Source: Chamaecyparis obtusa (taxonomy: Eukaryota; Streptophyta; Pinopsida; Cupressales; Cupressaceae). Taken from it: a stretch of 64,000 bases of DNA. How positions within the stretch are numbered: the stretch's first letter is position 1; every line of letters starts with the position of its first letter. Of this stretch, positions 48,409 to 60,720 are shown in pieces. A model generated the notes under the pieces. It was not told where the DNA came from. It worked only from the letters and a program-made list of their open reading frames with translations, and did not search any database. Where the stretch lies: assembly GCA_027943335.1 (NCBI GenBank), contig BSBK01008844.1, positions 62,001 to 126,000 on the forward strand, read 5' to 3'. The position numbers were made by a program, and so were the translations under genes.

Positions 48409-50557
48409 TGTAGGGCCTACCCCAGTCTGTCATAGCTTATCATTATTGTTTACTATTTATGTTTTTAGTTGTTACTACTTGGGTCTCTTAAATACTTTGA
48501 AACATAAGTTATGTAGATCTGTAAAATTTTGTACCATGTTATTAAGCATTATGTTGATGTGAACCTATTTAGATAATATCCTATGGATAATTATGTAGTT
48601 AATCTTTATGGTTTAATTAATGATGCATTGTGTGAGATATACAAGATAGGATATATCAAAATGTAGATATTGTTTTACCAATGTCTAAATGAATGTAGTA
48701 GTAAGTGGTGTGTGTGTTATGTTACATATTATATTACATTTTTATGTGGATTTTGTTGGAACTACTAATGTGTGCATCGAGTATGTAGGTAGTTGACCAT
48801 GCTAATAAATTTGAGGTTTCAAACACTAACCTATGTATATCCTCTGTGATGCCAAGGTCATGTCTATGAAGAGACATAGACCTCATTGTAATGTGTTTAA
48901 TTCATGAAACTAAAATTGTATGGTTGTATTTAGATTGTTTTTGTGAAATGTTAAATAAGTCATGCCTAATATAATTTATGAGTGTCACTTGACACCTATG
49001 TCCTTATGTGTAGGCATGAATAGTAAATGTATCTAGGAAGACCTATTCATTAGTTTATTTTCATATGAAAACTTCAAATGGAGTTTAGGATGGCCAAATA
49101 GGCTTCTAGAAGGTAGTTAGGGTTAGTTTCGACCAACCCACTTGTTACCTTAGAGGTTAGGGGTCATTTTCAACCCATTAAGAGCCTTGGGCCTCATTTA
49201 TGACATCCCTCAAATGTCTCCTCTTCAAAGTGGTGAAAATGGAAGAGTTTGAGAATTTTGGGATAGGTATCTTATCTTACCTGGTGAGTCAGAGTCCATT
49301 AGGAGGGACGTGACTTGGAAGGATAAGGGAGTAAGACTCTAGAGGTTTCCTAATAGTGTCTGGACTTGATATTTCTTGGCTAAGAGCCTATTTAGGGAGA
49401 TGATGAGAGGAAAGTAGATTTTTCACCCACTCTCTACTCTTAGAGATCACTAGAATTGGAGAAGGAAGGAAAAGCTTAAAGGGGAGAGAAAGCTCCACAA
49501 TTCATCTCTTCATCTTTGGTTTTAAGGTTGGATTTCCTTAGAAATCTGTAGTATATCTTATTTTCCCATGCATGTAAAAGCCTAAGGTATATTAATGGTG
49601 TTTTATGTTATTGTATTTTAAACTACATGGGTTTCCATGGAGGTGTCTAAATCTTTCTTTTACTATGTGATGTTTATTTTTGAGGGTTCTCTCAAGGCAT
49701 ACTCACCCTTGGGAGGGATGAGTAGCCTTGATAGGGGTGAAGGTTTATTTATTTCCCATGCAATTCCAAGAGTAGTATAGGTGAGGAAATTGTTCTTGTA
49801 AAAGGGAAGATGTCCATAGTAGGATAGACTAGCATGGATGTTGTAGGTTCCATAATACTAAGTTTATCCTACATATGGAATCGGTACTTGTAAAAATGAA
49901 AGAGATATGACCTATTTAGCCTTTGTGGGGCAATTGTTCTTGTGAAAAGATAGATATCTAAATGGGAGAGGCTAGCATGGATGTTATGGGCTCCATGATT
50001 GCCACGTTTATCCTAGTTGTGGACTCTATTCTTGTAAAAATGAAAATATGATTTTGACCATGAGTGGCAAAGGTTACTTGTGATTATGATTACATTTTTG
50101 TGCCATGTGTGGCAAGTTTTTTTTATATACTCTTGGCTAGCTCCTCTTGGACATTTGGTTCATTTTCACCCCTAGTGTTCAAGTCCTTATATTAGTGACC
50201 TAGTAAGCCTTGGATGGGACTTTTATTGTTATGTGTTCATTGTTGGCTTTGTGATTGACTGATCATACCTGTTAGTGTTTTGTAACCCCTTTCTCGGGGG
50301 TGGCCTATAAGGCCTAGGTTGGGAGGTGAGCCTCCATGGTCAACCTACAGGTATTTATTTGCAGGATCTAAGAAGATTTTTGAAAGAAACAAGCTTGTCT
50401 AGGAGAAATTGTTTCTACAAGTTACTTCATTGATTATTTTGTAATTTCTATAAGGAGAAAGTTGTAACTCCTTGAATTCTTTGATTTATAAAAGTTGTAT
50501 TAATGTTGTAATTGTCTTGTGATGAGAAAGGAGAAATAATATTTCATTTAAAGTTAT
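48409..50557 (+). repeat. 3' LTR of the giant element, 5' part only
   Basis: Follows 39137-41510 throughout, minus the 227-bp duplication, with scattered substitutions. It stops at AAAGTTAT, where a CACTA-type end begins. Confidence 0.92.
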
Positions 50558-50700
50558 CACTACAACATTTGGGGTTGAATTTCGACGCTAATTTGTGACG
50601 CCACTACAATTTGTGTTTTTTTTTCTATTTTTTTTTCAAGTGCCCCCGACGGTGTCATAATAGCAATGATAATGCCATAATTGTGATACCCATTTTGTTA
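50558..50700 (+). mobile_element. Terminus of a second CACTA-type element
   Basis: CACTACAACATTTGG begins exactly where LTR similarity ends, preceded by the possible target triplet TAT (50555-50557). CACTACAA recurs at 50602 (GACGCCACTACAATTTG), like subterminal repeats of CACTA elements. CpG-bearing bits (TTTCGACGC, CCCGACGG) are also typical. No opposite terminus found in the window and no transposase nearby, so it is probably a non-autonomous copy or runs past the window. Confidence 0.65.
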
Positions 50701-50940
50701 TAAACAGAACAAAAAAAAGTGTCATTTGTAATTTTTATGAATTCGAAGAGCTACCACGAAGATGGCACTACACTTTTGTGTGACCCGAAGAGAGAATTCA
50801 AGTTTGCATGAAGAGGCCGGCACCGTGTGGGAAGAGGGCACTGGCACTTGAGGTAGGCATTCGAGCTTTGTCTTCTCATTAACTCAATTTCATTTTGATG
50901 GCATTTGTTGATTTAATGGCACAATATGAATGTTAATAGT

Positions 50941-51690
50941 GGCATTGTTTACATCTTAGCATTTGGAATGCTCGATGACCCACGAGCTTTGAGAGCTACA
51001 ACATCATTTCTATTACCTTCAAGGCATTGTGTGAAGTGTTTGATCTCTCTTTATTTGTTTTGATGTTGATATTCACTATGTGGTACTCCTTGTTTATGAT
51101 CATTTCATGAGGAAATGTCTTGGTGGCTCGCGAACTGCAAGCTAGGGCATCATACATTGTTTATGAGCTCACTATTGAATACTAGCATTGTTTACATCTT
51201 TTCATTTGGAATGCTTGATTACCTATGAGGTTTGAGAGCTAGGGCATCATTGTTATTACCTTCAAGGCATTGTGTGAAGTTTTTGATCTCTCTTTATTTG
51301 TTTTGCTATTGATATTCACTATGTGGTACTCCTTGTTTATGATCATTTCACAAGGAAATTTCTTGATGGCTCACAGACTACAAGCTAGGGCATCATACAT
51401 TATTCATGAGCTCATTGTTTAATACTGGCATTGTTTACATCTTTTCATTTGGAATGCTTGATGACCTATGAGCTTTGAGAGCTAGGGCATCATTTCTATT
51501 ACCTTCAAGGCATTGTGTGAAGTGTTTGATCTCTCTTTATTTGTTTTGTTGTTGATATTCACTATGTGGTACTCTCCATTTATGATCATTTCATGAGGAA
51601 ATGTCTTGATGCCTCGTGGGATGCAAGCTAGGGCATCATACGTTGTTCATGAGCTCACTATTTAATACTCACATTGTTCATGAGCTCACT
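50941..51690. repeat. 243-bp tandem repeat, about 3 copies
   Basis: GCATTGTTTACATCTT starts recur at 50942, 51185 and 51428, with a partial fourth at 51670. Units share TTTGATCTCTCTTTATTTG, CACTATGTGGTACTC and GCTAGGGCATCAT. A further partial copy lies at 57176-57330. Confidence 0.93.
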
Positions 51691-52499
51691 ATTTAATATC
51701 CAGCCAAACCATGTAAATGGTACCAGGCCAACCCAATCAGCCCAACAAAATGTGTCATGTTTATCTTTTTCAAATACACTCGTTCACCATTTTGTTCTTC
51801 TTCTTCACACAAATATTTCATCAAAAGTAATTGTAAATAATGATTCAAAGAAAAAAGAAACAACTACAATAGATTAGACCCCAAAAGAATACAGTCAAGG
51901 AGAAATAGTTCCCTAATCAGAGACAAAATGAACTCTTAATGTAAGCAAGCATGGAACCAAAGAGGGGAAAATAAGGCACCAACCAGACTTAGGAAAATAT
52001 AGCATCCAAAATCATAGAGGATGTTAACATAAAAATGAAGTTAGAAAATTAAAAATTCAATACCAAATAAAGCATGGAAAGGCACGAAAGAGCATGAGAA
52101 CTAGCATCCAAACTAATACCAATAGAAGCATCAATAATCTGGATACTAGAAAGGATGGGTTTAGTTTAAGGATGAAAACTTTTACAAACACTATACATGA
52201 AAACCATAGCCCCAAAAAAATAATGACCGCATGATTCCTTTACCCGCACATGCCAAATTTCATTATCATTTTCATCAAACATGATCTACTAAAGTTACCT
52301 ATAGTGTTTGGAAGTCAACCTAATTTACATTTCTTAGTTGTAACACTTAGTCATAAATTTGAATTAAAAATACTTGTCACAATGATCTGTAAATTATAGA
52401 TCTCTTTCTATGATGAAGAGCTGAAATCAACTCCAAATAGTTTTAGATTGTGACAAGAATAAATTTCGTACCTTGCCACACAAGATCAGCTATAAAGAT
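51691..52499. other. No recognisable gene
   Basis: AT-rich sequence, no family motif on either strand. Confidence 0.4.
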
Positions 52500-52860
52500 A
52501 TTAGCCTTCTTCTCCCCTGAATTCACAGTAAGAACAGTTAAAATTTAATGCTCTTATTTTTTCTTCAAATCTATTCAAAACTCCTATGAATTCATTGTGC
52601 ATTAGGTATGGCATATGAAGGAATGAATTTGAAATAAGAAAGAAAAATATTTCTATTTAAAAACTAGCATAATTAAGCCTCAAACAAAAAAAGTGCAAAC
52701 GTATAAACTTACAAGCTATATACACCACCCTAATCTGTTGAAAAGGTCTTAGCCTTCTTCTCCCTTGAAATCACAATAGGAACAAATAAAATTCAATACT
52801 CTTAGTTTTTATTCAAATCTATTCAAAACTCCTATCAGCTCATTGTCCAATAGTTAAACT
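52500..52860. repeat. Direct repeat, period about 248 bp
   Basis: TTAGCCTTCTTCTCCC...TCAAATCTATTCAAAACTCC occurs near 52501-52590 and 52748-52835. Confidence 0.8.
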
Positions 52861-53645
52861 AACCTATGACTTCAAAGGAGGAATTATGAAATATAGTTGT
52901 AGGTAGTTATCTCTTCTATAATGATGGAGGAGTCAAAGGTAATGATCAATGAGGTTGCAATGTTATTGTTTTCATTGCATTCAATGAGGTTGCAATGTTA
53001 TTAATGTTATTGTTGTCATTGCATTCAAAATAAACTTACTGTTTTGAATTTGAGCTCGGGCATCATGCAATGTTATTGTTGTCATTGCATGCTTGCTACT
53101 ATTGTGCACCATATATTATTTTATACACTGTTTATTTCATTGAGACTATGAGCTTGGCATTTGTAATGTATTTTCTATTATTGGATCAATGCTACCATGT
53201 TGTTGAGTCTTTGTATGGCTTGACTATGCACATGCATAATTGTAGATGAAGATCAGTAATAGGGTGCCAGGCATTGCTTAGCTCCTTTGGATCTAACCCC
53301 ATCATTTCCATCCTTGCAAGTTTTGCATCATACAAGAGCATACTGGATTGAACCCCAAGTCAACACTTCATTACTTCAGGAAATGTCTGGTACCTTCATT
53401 GTTTATGTTTATCCACTTATTTATGTTTTCAGTCATTCATATTCTTCTGAAAGTTGGCTATTAGTGACCATATATGACGATTCTTGATGTTTTTGGGTCA
53501 TTTGATGAAAAGATGTAAAAGTCTCTTAAAAGTCTCAAAATATCATAAGTAAAAACATTACATAGTGGCATTTAGATTAAGTACAATATGAATTCACATG
53601 CCTTTAATTATGATACACTTTTGAAATTATCACTCATTGGTCATT
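52855..53645. repeat. Duplicated block, first copy
   Basis: Segments AAACTAACCTATGACTTCAA (52856), TTGAGCTCGGGCATCAT (about 53049), GGCATTGCTTAGCTCCTTTG (about 53270) and TATCATAAGTAAAAACATTA (about 53541) all recur at 57003-58310. No coding function seen; the 66-codon frame at 53287-53487 has no family match. Confidence 0.85.
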
Positions 53646-56600
53646 TGACAATTCAAGATATAAGTATCAAAATATAAACTATTGTAAAAGGAAGAAACGC
53701 ATATGTATCATCATTTAATACAAAATATAAAAGTATCCCACAGACACACATTTTCTAGTATAACAACCATCCTCTAATCCCATGGTGTACTAGTCTCAAG
53801 GTAAGAACAATCTACTTAAGCCATCATATAAGTATCATCCTAAAGTTTAAATAGACATTGACTATGGATATACAACACTGAGCCATAATAAATTACAGAG
53901 TTTCACTACAATTTATATGTCCACTTAAAATAATAAATTACATAGTGTTAGTAAATAGATTTTTCCTTCAAAAATAAATAAATAACTTATCTCAAAATGC
54001 CCAAAATGAAGAACAAACATCACTAACAGTTGTAAAGACTATCATGGGATTAATAGCTTTCCTCTGAATTGAGAGGTACAACTCCCTCTTAGAAGATATA
54101 CAATGAATTAATAATTGGTTATGTCTTTAACTAGAAGACACAAAGGCAACTAACATTTACCCATCAACATGGAGTAAATGTGATTCAAGATTTAAATGGC
54201 AGAGATAGAAATAAATAAATGACACACAGACCATCTATTTGATCTTCCCATTTACACATGGACAAAGGAAAATTTACAATTTCATTCTACAACATGTATG
54301 AATATACAAAACCTACAGATTTTGTAATACACGCATATACTTGACAAGAGAGGACAAGACAATAATTAGAATATGATTGAAGTGACCAAAATATCAATTT
54401 CAACCAGAGAAATACATGTCCATACCAACAGATCTAAAAACACATTTCTCTTTATTCCAAAACTATAAACAAAGTAACCAACTGGTCACTCTATCCCTGT
54501 ACTAAAATCAAGCTATGCAGAAATAAAATATGTTCTTTCTCCTCATATCCTTGTTACAATGGAAAATATGAAAAAAAAAACCATCCCCCTTTCTTCTTGA
54601 AAAACTTATTATAAATAATCTTCACTCCCGCAGCCATTTCAATAACTGATTCTTGATTTTAATTTTCCCTTCACTTCTAATGTTTTTCTTTTGATAATTT
54701 GATATCATTATAAACTATTGATTTGAAATTTTATAATAATATAACTTACAATGTCAAATGAAATTTAGACAAGTGGCATTTGATTATGTTAATCAAGAAT
54801 AAAAATATTTGTTATGTTGGGCGGACTAAAAATATCTCTGACAGAAAAATAGGATATCCATGCAAGGAGCATATCATTTTACTCCACCATTGGATCGAGC
54901 TCATTTTTGGATATGTGGTCTGAAACCTAGTTACCTAAATTATGACTAGAGTGATTGAGCAAATGATACCAGAGCTGGAAGTTACGCATATCTAAGTACA
55001 GGTATATAAAACTGCAGAAAATCAGATTTCTTCATCTTCTCTTGCATTATTTCATTTGTCTTATCTGTCAATGCTGAGCATAAATGGAATTGAATTATCC
55101 ATTAAAATAATAATTGATAAGGTATTCTTATCTATAGTCACCACTTTGGATGATTCATAATCATCAAACCATGTGTTTGCATTAAAAGCATGTGTCTATT
55201 CCTTCCAATAAACTGTATTGCCAAACTTCTGCAACTTTTGAAATCTGAACCTCAACTTGAATCATTCTAAATGCTTGAAATTGAAGCACTCCCCCTTTGT
55301 ACATTTAAAAAGAAATGAAGCATCATAAAAATACATGGGTTGGCTACCACCGAAGGCTTGTTGCAAAGTTGGTCTTCCCGTTGAACTACAAATCTTGAAC
55401 TATTTTCGTTCAAAGTTCAAAGTTCAACCGTTGGATGTAAATTTTAACACATGTAACACTATCAGGTTTTTCCATGTTCCATCTCTTTGCATGTATTTGG
55501 GTTCTCACTATGTCTCAGCACATTAAATTTGGCTAGTTTGAGACCAACTACACATTACCTTACAACATACAACTTTTCAAAGCATTTTTCAACATAAACC
55601 GATAAGGCACAGTGAAATTAAGAAAAAAAACATTAGGAGGACTGAATTTCCAAGGTTTGAAAAATGGGGGGGGTTAATAACCAACTAACACATAGTTTCA
55701 CTACAATTTCTATGTCCACTACCATTAAAATATATCACTCCTCTTATATAGGCATCCTTCTCATTAAGTGTTTCCATTAAAATATATCACTCCTCCTATT
55801 ATATAATGTATATGCATACTTTTTTAAAATAACATACTTGTTGTTCTTAAATATTATTACCATTCCACTCAAATTTACATGACATTAAAGCCAAGCCCAA
55901 AATGTATACATACATGTAAGTATAGGAGAAGCTAGATTATACAACTATTGAAAAAAAAAAACTATACCAATAGCATCTTACGAGAAACTATACTTGTGCT
56001 TACCACACCATACCTCAGCATCATAATGCTTATCATTTTAAAGCTTTAGCAAGGCTCCATACCATGCACCATTTGCATATTTGTACGCAACGCTGATTTA
56101 GGTTGGAGGTAAACTACATATGTCATGTAAACAACATGGTTGAATGCAATCTCTTTTGCACATTTTCAAGAGTTTTCCCACCAATACAAGCATAAATAAC
56201 ACATTGAACGTAATCTATGAATATTGTGTGGTATGAAGTCTCGCTAAAGCTTTAAATATATCACTCCTCATGTTATTGTCAAAATTAAATTTAAATATTT
56301 CTCAAAACATTTATTCTTGTAGAATTAAGATATCCTTATCTCAATAATAAAACAATCTTGCATAATAGCTTTTGAATCACATTAACACACACCCATACTT
56401 TTTCTTACCACACCATACCCCAGCATCATAATGAATTGCACAAGTTGTAAGAGAATAATACAAACTTAGTGAATTCATCACCATCACAACTTGTGCCCTC
56501 ACAAACTGCCCTTTGTTCTATACATTAGGATCATAAAGTGATGCAAAGGGATGTGGTGGACTTCAAGGTCTTTGGAAATTTATGAGGGAAATACAAGACT

Positions 56601-57002
56601 TGCAAGGTTTTACCCCAAAATGGCCTAAGGACACCTAATAGCTCAAAGTAAGTGTACACCAGACTAAACATTGTCTCAGCACTGTACCTAGTTTTTAGGC
56701 CTATAATGAAGTCATTTTACAAAGGAAGTATACACCAAACTTTGACCCAATCCTCCAAACCCTAGACAATCTTATGTTTGGACTCGAATTAGAGATTTTT
56801 GCAATCTATTTCAACCCTTAAACAGTTTAGACCCAAAAGCCCCAAAATCCTCTTCAAGCCCTAGAAATGAGGGTTTTCTAATTAGATGGTCTCTAGACAT
56901 TTTCGTATTGATTTAATGGATTCAACACCTTGAGTTCAACATATGAACACTTCAGTGTTCATAAGTTGAAGTCATAGGTTAGATTAAAATGGAGAGGGGT
57001 CT
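53646..57002. other. Non-coding, no recognised family
   Basis: Only short local duplications are visible, such as CCATTAAAATATATCACTCC at about 55722 and 55769, and CACCATACC(T/C)CAGCATCAT at about 56007 and 56409. No motif-bearing frame. Confidence 0.4.
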
Positions 57003-57101
57003 TGAAATATCGTAAGTAAAAACATTACACAGTGGCATTCATATTAAGTATAATATGAATTCACATGCCTTTAATTATGATACACTTTTGAAAAGCTTAT
57101 C

Positions 57102-57143
<42 letters not shown>

Positions 57144-58310
57144 GTCAAGTAATAAAATCTTATAAAACAACATACATTGTGTGAAGTGTTTGATCTCTCT
57201 TTATTTGTTTTGTTGTTGATATTCACTATGTGGTACTCCCGTTTATGATCATTTCATGAGGAAATGTCTCAATGGCTCATGGGCTGCAAGCTAGGGCATC
57301 ATGCATTGTTTAGGAGCTCACTGTTTGAGGACCTAATGTCCCTATTTGATTGGTCAGTGCTATGTTTGTTATATTGATTCTATTAGATCAAATAGGGAAA
57401 TCGGTAATAAAATAATACACTTACTATTTTGAATTTGAGCTCAAGCATCATGTAATGTTATTATTGTCATTGCCTGCTTGTTGTTGTTGTGCACCATAAG
57501 AGCAACAACAATTCAATGTTATGAAATTTTGGGATTAAATTGGTGAGTTCGTATACTTTCTCCATTTTAAACTAACCTATGACTTCAAAGGAGGAATTAT
57601 GAAATATAGTTGTAGGTGGTTATCTCTTCTATAATGATGGAGGAGTAAAAGGTAATGATCAATGAGGTTGTTTCTATTAGATCATACATATATTACTACA
57701 CTTACTATTTTGAATTTAAGCTCGGGCATCATATATTGTTTTATACACTGTTTATTTCATTGAGACCATGAGCTTGGCATTTGTAATGTATTTCCTATTA
57801 TTGGATTAATATTGCCATGTTGTTGAGGTTATAGATGTCCTTTTACTGATCTTCTATAAACAACATATATACCATGTTGACTCACAGCCCATGAGGAGTT
57901 GCTTGATAACACATTTGACATCATACTTTTTTCTCCATTTTGGTCTTGATTTACTCATTGCACGCATATATTTCCTGAGTGCACATGTTCTGTAGCATAG
58001 TTCATTTTAGAAGTGTATGGCTTGACTATGCAAATGCATAATTGTAGATTAGAATCAGTAGTAGGATGTCAGGCATTGCTTAGATCATTTGGATCTAACC
58101 CCATCTTTTCCTTGCAGGTTTTGGATCATACAAGATCATATTGGATTGAACCCTGGGTCAACACTTCATTACTTTAGGCAATGTTTGGTACCTTCATTAT
58201 TTATGTTCATCCACGTATGTATGTTTGCATTCATTCATATTCTTTTGAAAGTTGGCTATTAGTGACCATATAGGACCATTCTTCTTTTTTTTGGGTCATT
58301 TGATGAAAGA
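57003..58310. repeat. Duplicated block, second copy, rearranged order
   Basis: Contains, in order, the segment from 53534-53640 (57003-57098), a TA microsatellite (57104-57141), part of the 243-bp unit (57176-57330), the 52856 segment (57572) and the 53110-53490 segment (57737-58290). Same strand as the first copy but in a different order. Confidence 0.85.
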
Positions 58311-58439
58311 TGTAAATAGGGACATCAGTAACAAAATAGGAATATCTTAATCTTTATGAGCTGAAATTCAAAATAGTAAGTGTATTATTTTATTACTGAT
58401 GTTCGTATTTGATGTGCCTATTTTATTACTCATGTCCCT

Positions 58440-59488
58440 TTTAGAAATAGGGAATACTGAGAGGGGGGGGGGGTGAATCAGTATTCTACAAACTTTTACT
58501 TTTGCCCAATTATGGATATAACAAATTAACGTGATACATTCATAACATAGTAAACTAAAGAATATGCATAACAGTAAAGCAAATGAACTCATAACACATT
58601 ATTTGTTCTCGAGGAAACCCTGGCCAAGGGAAAACCCTGGTGGGGATGGTGCCCACAAAGATCAACTAATCAAAAGTATCTTGTTAAGGATGTTGACCCT
58701 ATTAGGAGCCTATTACATGCATATAGTGTCTCAGTCCTGATTAAGGGACTTTAGGCCTTGTTAGAAGCCTCAACCCTGCTAAGAGTTGGTAGTACAAAAT
58801 ATGATTACTAGATGAGCCCACTGCCCAAATAAGTAATGTACAATGATTACTGATTACAAAAGATGGCAAGGTACATAACCTTATATTGCTTTCTTTCTTT
58901 CACAACTTCACATCAATATCTCTTTGCTATATGTTTTCTATACCATCTATACTATTACAATTGCTTGTATCCTTTCGCATTTACAAATGCCTCATATTTA
59001 TACAAATTATTAAGACTAATAAATCTTACAGTCGGCTTAACAAAAACATTATAAAAAATACATATTTACACAAGGGTTAACATCTAAGATATCATCCCTT
59101 TATATTATTAAGACATTATTTTGATAAACAAAATAATCCCTTAACTCTTTACCAATTTTGTCTTCATATTTTGTCTTGTCGGCTTAACATTGTCTCTGGT
59201 AAAACTATCATAACTTCTTCTGTACATGTCGTACTGACTTGCAATCTCAAGTGAGTCTTATATAGTCATCATAGTATCTATGCTCCAGTGCACAAGCACT
59301 AAACTTACTCCAATCATAATCACTGATCAAAACTATCTCTAAGTACACTTGAAAAACATTGTCTCATACTTAGATAATTTTGCTTTGTGCTCTATCATAC
59401 TTGCTCTCTGTCCTATGTGATCTTCATATAGATAATATGTTTCCATAATGACAACATCTAAGTATCTAACTCAGACAAATTGACAACA
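58440..59488 (-). repeat. Copia-like LTR, minus orientation
   Basis: On the minus strand the LTR starts TGTTGTCA right after a purine tract (AAAGGGGGAGAT, 59500-59489) and runs to a C11 run (58473-58463) followed by TCTCAGTATTCCC. The G/C run next to TGAATCAG mirrors the C15 run after CTGATTCA in the solo LTR at 37334-38845. The lower boundary is approximate. Confidence 0.5.
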
Positions 59489-60720
59489 ATCTCCCCCTTT
59501 GTCATTGGTGGCAACATATGAGAAAATTGGCTAAATCATAACACTTCAAAAACTCAAAATTATGGCCATTACAAAAAAATATATATCTGATGTCCTTATA
59601 ACTCCATATATCTTAACTATATCCTGTACTCCCCCTAAGAATATAGATTCTTATCATATATAACAATTTTCTACTAAATATCTCTCCCCCTTTGACAACA
59701 ATGACAAAAAGGGTGCCAAAGCTATGCTCAAACAAAAATGTGTATACCTTGATTCAATATTGCAAAGCCAGTAGGCTTGCAACACAATTTACAAAATTTA
59801 TCTTGATGTTCTCTATCTCCTTCTCCCATGTCTTCTTAACGGTGTCTGCAATAATGAGTAGTGCACACAATCCATAAGATGCTATTTCATAGGCTTGAAG
59901 GTTTACAAAACTAAACTTCTGAAAAGATGTCTTTGATGAAAGACATTCTTCCAATTGTCAAGTTGCTATTCAAAATGGACGCTTATGCTCTTAGGCTGCC
60001 AATATACCCTCAAGTTGATTTTAGGATTGGTTAGTTCCAAAATATATAAGGATCTTAGGGTAACTGGACCAACTATAGGGAAAAGACTGCCCTCTTCACT
60101 TCTGGCTCTGCAAAACCAAGGCGGGTGCACCTAACCCAGTGAAAACTATACTTCACACACCAAAGACTGGGTCTAAACAATAGATTGATAGTAAGAAAGT
60201 ACTAAATCCTAACCTCACATTCATTGACTCTCCATTACTATTGTTTAACACAACCATAAAACCAAAGACCTAAAACTAGGAAAGGTTATTGATTCTAAGA
60301 TTTGGAATGTACTAGCTTCAATCAATGTATGTTAACAACAGAGATACTCATTTAGGCCAGTGCCTCATCCATTGGGCAAGATTTCTTAGACACAAAGATA
60401 CACAGATTTAAGAATACCTGAGAATTCATAGCCATAAATACATTTATCCTAATCTTTACTACTTACAAAACATCCTTACATAGACAAGGGCAAACTCATA
60501 TCCCATTTAGAGCATTGTTTAATCCAATCCTAGATCAGAACTCAAGAATGAAGATACATACATAAAAGCAATATGTAATGAGCTAGAAAACTCAAAGCTT
60601 ACTTGACTTGACACAAAGGAGAGATAAGAATCAGATATTTGTATTAAGTATGATGAAGTCCTTCTATGTATAAAATGAATCACAAGACACCCTACTTGCA
60701 AACTACAGCTTAGACCTACA
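59489..60720 (-). other. Remnant interior upstream of the Copia-like LTR
   Basis: Contains purine tracts read on the minus strand (AAAGGGGGAGA at about 59693-59683 and 59500-59490), as found before 3' LTRs, but no recognisable coding motif. Confidence 0.35.

Noticed and set aside
59692..59954. Short frames near 59.7-59.95 kb on both strands
   Set aside because: No motif; they lie in non-coding sequence upstream of a Copia-like LTR.
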